Origin: Buxus sempervirens
Taxonomy: Eukaryota; Streptophyta; Magnoliopsida; Buxales; Buxaceae
Length of the DNA stretch: 64,000 nucleotides
Assembly (NCBI GenBank): GCA_947561395.2
Contig: OX387182.1
Location: forward strand, 53,901,283-53,965,282
Direction: 5' to 3'
Position numbers and translations under genes: made by a program. This document shows, one piece after another, positions 56,421 to 64,000 of this stretch. Each line of letters begins with the position of its first letter. Within the stretch, counting starts at the first letter, position 1. The notes under the pieces were generated by a model. It saw nothing but the letters and a program-made list of their open reading frames with translations. It was not told the DNA's origin and did no database searches.

Positions 56421-57002
56421 TATGTTATTTAGTAGTTTCAAAATTGTAACTGAAGAGTGACATGTGTGCATATCGGTGACTCATTAATAAATTTTGTTAT
56501 CCACTACATCTAAAAATTAATGGCTCAAATTTTATTTATTTGTGTATTGTACTTGTATGCAAAAAATTCCTGCACCAGCTGTTATTCAAAGATGTGTAAC
56601 CATTATATTATAGCTGTAAGTCCCTGATGTTCATGGCATATGTTTATTTGTGACCAGTTAGCTACTGCAAGTTCATATTCTCTTGCTTCAACCTTTGTAG
56701 ACATGTCAGCAAAAGCATTGAAACTCTGTAGTCCCAACTATTTGATTATTAGGATGAGTTCTGCTGATATGCTATTTTTACTGACCATTCTCATCTCAGT
56801 TGTGCCCATATTTTGAATATATTTCTTCTTTTTTTGCCTTCATAAAGAATAGGTGTATACTTCTTCTTCTTTTTTACTGGTGATTATTTCTATGTGGTTT
56901 TGTGACAATCTCAACATGACTGTTGGCTTTGGTTCTTAACTTATGAATGATGGTACTTAAAGTCCAAACTTTTCCCCTTCATAGCAGGGAAAATCAAGTA
57001 AA

Positions 57003-59021
57003 ATGGGTATCATTGAAAAGATTAAAGAAATTGAAGCTGAAATGGCTCGGACACAAAAAAACAAAGCCACAGGTTTTCCCTTACATTATCCATTACTGTT
57101 TGTTTAGAACTGGCAACAGCTGGAATCTCTTTTCTGAAATAACCTTTCTAAAATTATGGGTAAGAAGGGGTGCCTGTTGCATATTATCTATCCCAATGCT
57201 TGATGCAAGTGAAATTATTTCACTCTCAGTTTCCTCTATCCACTTGAGGTGTGGCTATTTCTTCATCCTTTTTATTATGTCAGTAATGTATAAAGTGATG
57301 TATCCTACCATGATGTTTTCCGAACTTGCTTGGAGCTGCATTTAAATGCATTTCTGTCAGATCGACTATTAATGAATCAACTCATATGCAATGCATTAGG
57401 AAGTCGAGAAAATGAGGAAAAATGTATGAAAAGTTACTTTTCCTATGTCTTGCATGTGTTTGGTTACCTGGAAAATAAAGGAAATGACAGGGCCCAGACC
57501 TCTTGTGAGAAAACAAGTGTGATTTTTTGTTGCAAAAAAGGATTGGGACCATTCCTTTATTTTCATTTCTTTTCTTTTCTCATGGGCGTGTTGTGCTAAT
57601 AGGGTTTCCAAGGTTTGTCACTTTACAGAAATTTGCATATTTGATTTGATGTAAGAGTCAGCACACATCAGCTTTCCCACCTTATCTTATTCCTACCTCA
57701 CAGAAAATGTGTCTTTATTTTACCACTTTATGTATTGCTTGATATTGGTACTAACTGAAGAACCTGAAGCACTAAAGGAAAATATTTTAATGCATTTGGT
57801 TTAATACGGCAGTCATTAGCATACACAAAAACACACTCTCTCTATCGCCTCTTTCTCTCTATTTTTTGATTATAGGCTTTATGACTTTATTAAGAAAGAA
57901 TATAAACACAAAATTTGCCTTCTGTTTCAGCCTTCTATTTAAGGCTTTACCTTCACAATGATTTTTCCCACATTTTGTTCAATTGTCAGTGTGGGGAAGT
58001 CAACACTTTTAACGCTGCTAACTGGAACACATTCTGAAGCTGCATCATATGAATTCACAACACTTACTTGCATTCCTGGGATCATACACTACAATGACAC
58101 TAAAATTCAACTTCTTGACCTTCCTGGAATAATTGAAGGTGCCTCCGAAGGCAAGGGACGTGGTAGGCAGGTAAAACCTAGCTTATTTATACTTTACTTT
58201 TGCATTATCATCTGGTTATATGGCAATATTGTTGAAATGTAGAAATAGAGCTGTAATTTCCCTTCTTTTTTTTTTTTTTGAAAATTTCCAAATAAATTGG
58301 GCATGGATTGATACTAGTGTTATGATGGTTTGTTCCACATCCACAATGAAGCAAAATGCTAACGGGAGAAACTAAACTTTGACATTTTTTTTAAAAATTT
58401 CTTCAGGTCATTTCTGTTTCCAAGTCATCAGACATTGTGTTGATGGTTCTTGATGCCTCAAAAGTAAGTCCTAATGTGTTGCTACAATGCCTTTGCTGCT
58501 ACTATTATCAGCATATCTATGTTTGTGTTAGTAATCACCTTAAATCTCTCATAGTTGTATCATTGCTCATCAGTTCCAATCAAGATGATTGTGGATAATT
58601 CTGTTGTGGATGCTTCAATAGAATAGCACATAAAAGGAGCTTTCTTGTCATTTTACATGCTTGTCTTAGGTCATTTCCTTCGCACTTTCTGCTATATTTT
58701 TTTTATGTTTCAACTGTTAATTTCTTTTTGTCTAAGCTTATGCATGTCTAAGTTTACGCATGTCTGTCAAAAGCATTAATACTTCTATTCAATTTCTTTT
58801 TTGGGCTATCAATATTTTCTCTATCCCATTATTTATGTTGTCAGACTTTTTAATTCATTCCTTTGTTTAAATTATTGATAATTCCGTCTAGTCAATTGTC
58901 TTGTACTTTATGATGAAAATTGAGAAACAATGGCATGTTGTCATTATTAGAGATGTGAACTGTCCTTACAGATATAATATGATCTCTTAAAAGTGATACA
59001 CATACTTTATACTTTTCTCCC

Positions 59022-59064
<43 letters not shown>

Positions 59065-59436
59065 TCATCTTCATTATGCATCAAAAAAAAAAAGTGTGAT
59101 GCACATTGTGCTACATATTTTTGGTTTAAAGATTCCATACTTCAAAAATCTGGGTGAGATAAATACTTTGATGGTGGTACAGGAGAAGGACATGAATTTA
59201 CGAGCTTATCAAAATCTTACAAATATATCTTATATGCAGTGTGCTTGGCCTCCAATTTACCTTTTACTTTATGACATCTTCCTACCTAGTTGTTTCAAGT
59301 TTCTGTTGAAGTGTTTTCACTTTCCAGATCTTAAATGTAAACTGACTGAATGGTATTCCAGAGTGAGAGTCATCGCCAGATATTGACAAAAGAGTTGGAA
59401 GCTGTGGGCCTCCGTTTAAACAAGAGGCCACCTCAG
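57003..59436 (+). pseudogene. Partial DRG-family GTPase gene
   Basis: Exons with good splice sites: 57003-57072 (MGIIEKIKEIEAEMARTQ), 57990-58170 ([37 protein letters not shown]), 58407-58463 (SDIVLMVLDAS) and 59362-59436 (HRQILTKELEAVGLRLNK). They match developmentally regulated GTP-binding proteins, which work in translation-associated processes: VGKST is the P-loop end (G1), DLPG is G3. Missing are the second exon with the start of G1 (FPS), and everything after RPPQ (G4 NKID, TGS domain). The remaining frames are open and the reading phases agree, so decay is by loss of exons. Cause of loss is not visible. It could be a captured fragment or a host gene broken by rearrangement. Confidence 0.85.
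59025..59060. repeat. AT microsatellite
   Basis: ATATAATATATAT... of about 35 bp within the DRG intron 58464-59361. Confidence 0.9.
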
Positions 59437-59793
59437 GTAATGCTTAGAAATTGTAATATTCGTTGTATATCTTATGTTAGTTATGGGCTGGATGTATATA
59501 AAGAAGGAATTGGTCTTTATCACAAGAAGTGCTTTGCAATTGGTCATCTGTAGCATTTATAGATTAATTTTTTTGGGTTTTGGTTTTTCTTATTGCTATA
59601 TTATGTTATCTTCCCAAGGGTTTTTTGACTTTTTTGTTGTTGTGTTTTTTACTGTTTTTGCTCAATTCTTGTGGGTACCTTGTACTTTTTCCCCTTTTAA
59701 TATTTAGGTTTCTGAAACATTCAAATGTACACATTTGTCGTAAGTGGAGTTTTCCAGTCAACTGCTATGGATTTCTGCAATAAGAAAATCTAC

Positions 59794-59929
59794 AGAGTTG
59801 TGTGATTTAAATGCCTGTATCTAGCTGTGTGATTTAAATGCCTATATCTAGCTGTGTGATTTAAATGCCTGTATCTAGCTGTATCTAGATACAGGATTTA
59901 AATGCCTGTATCTAGCTGTGCGATTTAAT
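59794..59929. repeat. 27-bp tandem repeat
   Basis: Units of TGTGTGATTTAAATGCCTGT plus ATCTAGC repeat about four to five times. One unit is disturbed by a small inverted stretch (CTGTATCTAGATACAG). Confidence 0.85.
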
Positions 59930-60336
59930 AGGTTACTTCACAGTCTTTGGAACCATGGTCCGGCCAAATGAATTGATTACAGAATTTTTTTTTTATGTCC
60001 TGGTCCAAGAGGTGGTTGATTGGTTGTAGATTTGAGAATTCTGTTGGTTTACGCTGCCGTTGTCATCATACTTGCACATTTGCCACACCATTTATATTTC
60101 GTTTAGGTCCATATTGAAGTTAAATTTCATGGCTTAAACTTCTTTGTCTGAGTCATTAGATAAACCCAGAAAAATTGCTGAAGAAGATAAATCCTTTGTT
60201 TGTTGTTTGGAAATTTGTGTTATGTATTGACATTGTGAGATCCTAAGATAGTAAAAGAAAGGGCGTTTCTTTGTTTTTTTTTTTTTTTGGGTGGTACCTG
60301 CTGCATTTCTGAATGTGAGCTTCAATTGTGATACAG

Positions 60337-60402
60337 GTAAAAGCAACGGAGTTGATTAATCAAATGGAAGTCACAAGGCGTGGGCCATACAGTGGTGGAC
60401 TT
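60337..60402 (+). pseudogene. Anthranilate synthase alpha-like exon fragment
   Basis: After an acceptor (GATACAG) the frame reads VKATELINQMEVTRRGPYSGG, which matches the chorismate-binding region of anthranilate synthase component I (KAMELINELE.TRRGPYSGG in the family). Similarity stops after SGG, and a TAG follows four codons later. No other AS exon is visible. It lies 900 bp behind the last DRG exon on the same strand. Confidence 0.7.
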
Positions 60403-60826
60403 ATACAGGGGTAGCGTTTTCACAATTTTGGGACAGGTTGCGAAGAACACTGGCTGTGTGAAATACTACATGTTTTGTTGCCAGTTCTTGCTTCATGTGC
60501 TCTAGTTTTTGCTTCCTAAATGAAGAGTGCTTGAGGCCTCCATTTTCACTTTTTCCTTTATTCCTATTTTCTGGGCACTATATGATGTAAGTTCTTTTTC
60601 ATTAGACCTTTAGTGAATTTGAGCATTGTATCAAACATAATGTTCTTTTTTCATGAAAATGGAAATAAAACTACTTTTAGGTTCTCATACATGGTCTTTA
60701 GTTACATATTACATAATATTTACTAGGAACTTGTCTGACCAAATAAAACTACATTTAGTAGCACTTTTTAACCAAAACTCAACGATAACCACACCAAACA
60801 TGCATCTCCATCACCGGTAAACCAAT

Positions 60827-61500
60827 TCATTCGTCCAGTTTAACTTTGTCAATGTCGTGAAGCAACTCACAGTATATGTCGGACATCCTTCTCGCATGGT
60901 CACGCTCCTCCTACAATAGCCGTCGTTCTAGTTCCCATGCCCTTGGTTGTCTTTGTTCAGTGTTTTCTGCATCGCATGAATTCGACGATTCACCCTTTTC
61001 TACCCCAACTTCGTTCAACCAGGAGAAGAAATGGCAGCTTTGTTCGCCCTGGAAATACAATGACATGAAGATCAATTAGGAAGTCCCTATTTTGCAAAAT
61101 ATCTCATGTGGGAGGAACGTATTCGAGTGCTATACAACTCCACACATACTTCAAAAGGACATCAGTAAAATCTTCTCCCTTTGTTCGTTGGAGTTTTTGC
61201 AGTTAACACACGGCATGGTCCCCTCCCACATTCACACAGAAATAACTCATCGCACCAAACAAAATACCCACATCCATTCCCACCATTGCCTGTAAGAAAT
61301 AATGCATTTAATTTAGACAGTCTTATAATAGTTGAATGGCCAGATTCATAAAAATGCATACTTACAGACGATGGACAAGTGAAAAAATAGTGCCCTGGAT
61401 TACGTGAGGTGTGGGATAGTTTTTTTTTAAGCATCCATTTCCCGCATGGACATGGGACTCAAGTGTGGGGATCGGTAGCCTTTGGAGAAACTTCCATACT
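60827..61500 (-). pseudogene. Double GRF zinc-finger gene, degenerate
   Basis: Minus strand, exons about 61500-61366, 61289-61150 and 61048-60827 with introns 61290-61365 and 61049-61149. The first GRF finger reads CPCGKW...TSRNPGHYFFTCPS...CGYFVWCDE. The second reads CECGRGPC...TNKGRRFY.CPFE...CHFFSWLNE, followed by a charged coiled-coil tail (WELERRLL, ERDHARRMSDIYCELLHDID). GRF fingers bind nucleic acids, and plant GRF proteins of this size are often transposon-associated. Defects: TGA before the first finger, TGA after GRRFY, TAG in the tail. The first splice would also shift frame by one, while unspliced reading is open. Confidence 0.7.
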
Positions 61501-61700
61501 TCCTTCGCACAAAGTGTAGCACATAATTGACTCGCTTGAAACACTTGTATTTATAAACAAGTCGGAAGGCAGGCCCACGTGAAACACGTTGGTTGTATTA
61601 GGAGATGCGAGCGCCAAAAATATGAGGGGACTTGACCTATTTACTAAGGACTCGACCGTACTTGACGTACGACTCAAGCACACCAACATAGGACTTTTAG

Positions 61701-63250
61701 TAGGAGGGACTCGAGCAATTTTACATGGGACTTGAGATAAGGATAGGCGAGAGCACGGGACTCGAGCTATTTTACATGGGACTCGAGCAAGTATACGTGC
61801 GACTCAAGCAATTTTATATGGGACTCGAGCTATTTTACATGGGACTCGAGCTAAGTATACATGGGACTCGAACTAAGTATACGTGGGACTCGAGCAATTT
61901 TACATGGGACTCGAGTTAACGATAGGCGGGACCATAGGACTCGAGCTATTTTACATAGGACTCGAGCTAAGTTATATGTGGGACTCGAGCAATTTTACAT
62001 GGGACTCGTGCTATTTTACATGGGACTCGAGCAATTTACATGGGACTCGAGCTAAGTATACATGGGACTCGAGGTAAGGATAGGCGAGAGCATGGGACTC
62101 GAGCAATTTTACACGGGACTCGTGCTATTTTACATGGGACTCGAGCAATTTACATGGGACTCGAGCTAAGTATACATGGGACTCGAGGTAAGGATAGGTG
62201 AGAGCATGGGACTCGAGCTATTTTACATGGGACTCGAGCAAGTATACGTTCGACTCAAGAAATTTTACATGGGACTCGAGCTAAGTATACATGGGAGTAT
62301 ACATGGCACTCGAGCTAAGTATACATGGGACTCGAGCAATTTTACATGGGACTCGAGCTAAGTATACATGGGACTCGAGCAATTTTACATGGGACTCGAG
62401 CTAAGTATACATGGGACTCGAGCACTTTTACATGGGACTCGAGTTAACGATAGGCGGGACCACGGGACTCGAGCTATATTATGTGGGACTTGAGCTAAGT
62501 TATATGTGGGACTCGAGCAATTTTACACAGGACTCATGCTATTTTATATGGGACTCGAGCTATTTTACATGGAACTCGAGCTAACAATAGGCGGGACCAT
62601 GGGACTCGAGCTAAGTATACATGGGACTCATGCTAAGTATACGTGGGACTCGCGCAATTTTACATGGGACTCGATCTAAGTATACATGGGACTCGAGCAA
62701 TTTTACATGGGACTCAAGTTAACGATAGGTGGGACCACGGGACTCGAGCTATTTTACATAGGACTCGAGCTAAGTTATATGTGGGACTCGAGCAATTTTA
62801 CACAGGACTCGTGCTATTTTACATGGGACTCGAGCAATTTACATGGGACTCGAGATAAGTATACATGGGACTCGAGCAATTTACATGGGACTCGAGATAA
62901 GTATACATGGGACTCGAGCAATTTACATGGGACTCGAGCTAAGTATACATGGGACTCGAGCAATTTTACATGGGACTCGAGTTAACGATAGGCGGGGACC
63001 ATGGGACTCGAGCTATATTACGTGGGACTCGAGCAATTTTACATGGGACTCGAGCTAAGTATACATGGGACTCGAGCAATTTTACATGGGACTCGAGTTA
63101 ACGATAGGCAGGACCACGGGACTCGAGCTAAGTATACGTGGGACTCGAGCAATTTTACATGGGACTCGTGCTATTTTACATGGGACTCAAGCTAAGTATA
63201 CGTGGGACTTGAGCAATTTTACATGGGACTCGAGCAATTTTACATGGGAT
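61701..63250 (+). repeat. CTCGAG minisatellite array, about 1.55 kb
   Basis: Dozens of 21-22-bp units with the core CATGGGACTCGAGC. They alternate between variants ending AATTTTA, TATTTTA and TAAGTATA, with longer units ending TTAACGATAGGCGGGACCA. Each unit contains the palindrome CTCGAG (XhoI site). Higher-order blocks recur, for example around 62040-62190. All ORFs in this interval are repeat artefacts (MGLE.. reiterations). Confidence 0.95.
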
Positions 63251-63710
63251 ATGGACCCCTACTAATACAATACCCTCTCTTGATACCAATATATTATATG
63301 CAAAGATAATAATAAAATATCAACAATTATAAATATCTGATAATCATTATCACATGGTTTTTGATCAGTAGACAATCTTAAAGTTATGCCAATTGGACTT
63401 TACATCCATCCCTTCTTCTCCCCCATTTCTGTAATCCCCGTCCTTTTCGTATGGAAAACAGTACGCATCCACATTCTCATGAACATTTAAGCATCTCAAT
63501 TAACCGTACTGGATAGATCCACACTTGCTTGCATACACAGAAAAATGTTGTAAGCAGACAAAGAGACATCATGAAGGACACGTAAAAGAAGGTCGAAGCT
63601 AGCATCAGGATCATTGGTGCTAAGACAAATGACTTAAAGTGAAAATAGACTTACAATAGGGATTTTTCCTTATATTGATGTGGTAAACAATTTAAATAAA
63701 CTATGCATAC
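63251..63710. other. Stretch between the minisatellite and sugar-transporter exons
   Basis: No gene seen. It would be intronic if the transporter gene once continued leftwards. Confidence 0.5.
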
Positions 63711-63770
63711 CTCAGACATTATAATCCACGGAATGGGTCCCATTCCTAACGAGAATGCTATTACAAAAGC
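63711..63770 (-). CDS. Exon of an ERD6-like sugar transporter
   Basis: 20 codons, AFVIAFSLGMGPIPWIIMSE, with acceptor (CTTTCAG) and donor (GAG|GTATGC). The segment is the highly conserved GMGPIPW..MSE helix of the monosaccharide transporter (MFS) ERD6-like family, proteins that move hexoses across the tonoplast or plasma membrane. The next exon of the family (IFP.NIKG.AGS) is not present to the left before the minisatellite, so the gene appears cut on its 3' side. Confidence 0.85.
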
Positions 63771-63867
63771 CTGAAAGATAAAAGTTATGTAAAAATAATG
63801 TAAGAAATTATTAACAGAAAAACACTAACAAGGAAGACTTCAGAAAATTTCGCATAAATAGACATAC

Positions 63868-63933
63868 CACGAGTCCAACTAGGGACAGTATGCTCATAAT
63901 GCTATAAAAGTGAGAATCTTCTGATACAACACT
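63868..63933 (-). CDS. Preceding exon of the ERD6-like sugar transporter
   Basis: 22 codons, SVVSEDSHFYSIMSILSLVGLV, joining in phase to the exon at 63711-63770 across intron 63771-63867. Acceptor is GCTGTCAG and donor CTCGTG|GTATGT. It corresponds to the loop and start of a transmembrane helix before GMGPIPW. The rest of the gene lies beyond the right edge. Confidence 0.8.
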
Positions 63934-64000
63934 CTGACAGCAACAGGAACATCAGAAAAGGCATTTCAAATAGAAGAATAGAAATCCCTTCTACTTAATT

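Noticed and set aside
61725..63265. Repetitive ORFs (MGLE-type reiterations)
   Set aside because: They arise from open frames in a 21-22-bp minisatellite and occur in several overlapping frames.

Overview
This window is plant nuclear DNA, most likely from an angiosperm with a repeat-rich genome. The evidence is GT-AG introns in plant gene families (CYP71-clan P450, FtsHi-type chloroplast AAA protein, DRG GTPase, ERD6-like sugar transporter), long LTR retrotransposons of Tat/Ogre and Sirevirus type, chromovirus-like solo LTRs, and a Mutator-like (MULE) transposase. I see no bacterial, organellar or tRNA/rRNA genes. Most host genes here are fragments or broken copies.

Left part (1-32707) is a nest of LTR elements. 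1-2900 is the 3' end of a Tat-like element (family A: internal tail, polypurine tract, 3' LTR). 2901-4469 is a chromovirus-like LTR on the minus strand. 4470-5232 is a truncated minus-strand family-A LTR, abutting head-to-head the 5' end of a plus-strand solo LTR (family C). LTR C survives in three pieces (5233-5325, 15415-15870, 30258-32707) because two younger elements sit inside it. One is a 10.1-kb Copia/Sirevirus element on the minus strand (5326-15414, TSD AGATT, 1034-bp LTRs differing at about five sites), with a gag-pol ORF broken by two stops and an env-position ORF. The other is a 14.4-kb gag-only, non-autonomous Tat-like element on the minus strand (15871-30257), with two tandem-repeat arrays between its primer site and gag.

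Middle part (32708-46250) holds a broken flavin monooxygenase 5' end, a 5'-truncated P450 gene with one 1.8-kb intron, a second FMO copy on its other side, a 3.47-kb solo LTR with perfect TSD GCAAG (39519-42991), and a second chromovirus-like LTR (about 43958-45781).

Right part (46251-64000) is a mosaic. It contains an FtsHi-like exon with a solo LTR behind it (48397-49467, TSD GAAAG); a decayed MULE transposase (51417-53686); immediately downstream a seven-exon gene joining an HMG box to a plant mobile-type domain (54147-55901); DRG GTPase exons (57003-59436); an anthranilate-synthase-like exon (60337-60402); a minus-strand double GRF zinc-finger pseudogene (60827-61500); a 1.55-kb CTCGAG-rich minisatellite (61701-63250); and two exons of an ERD6-like sugar transporter entering from the right edge. 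The MULE/HMG-box locus with its surrounding gene fragments is the most unusual part.
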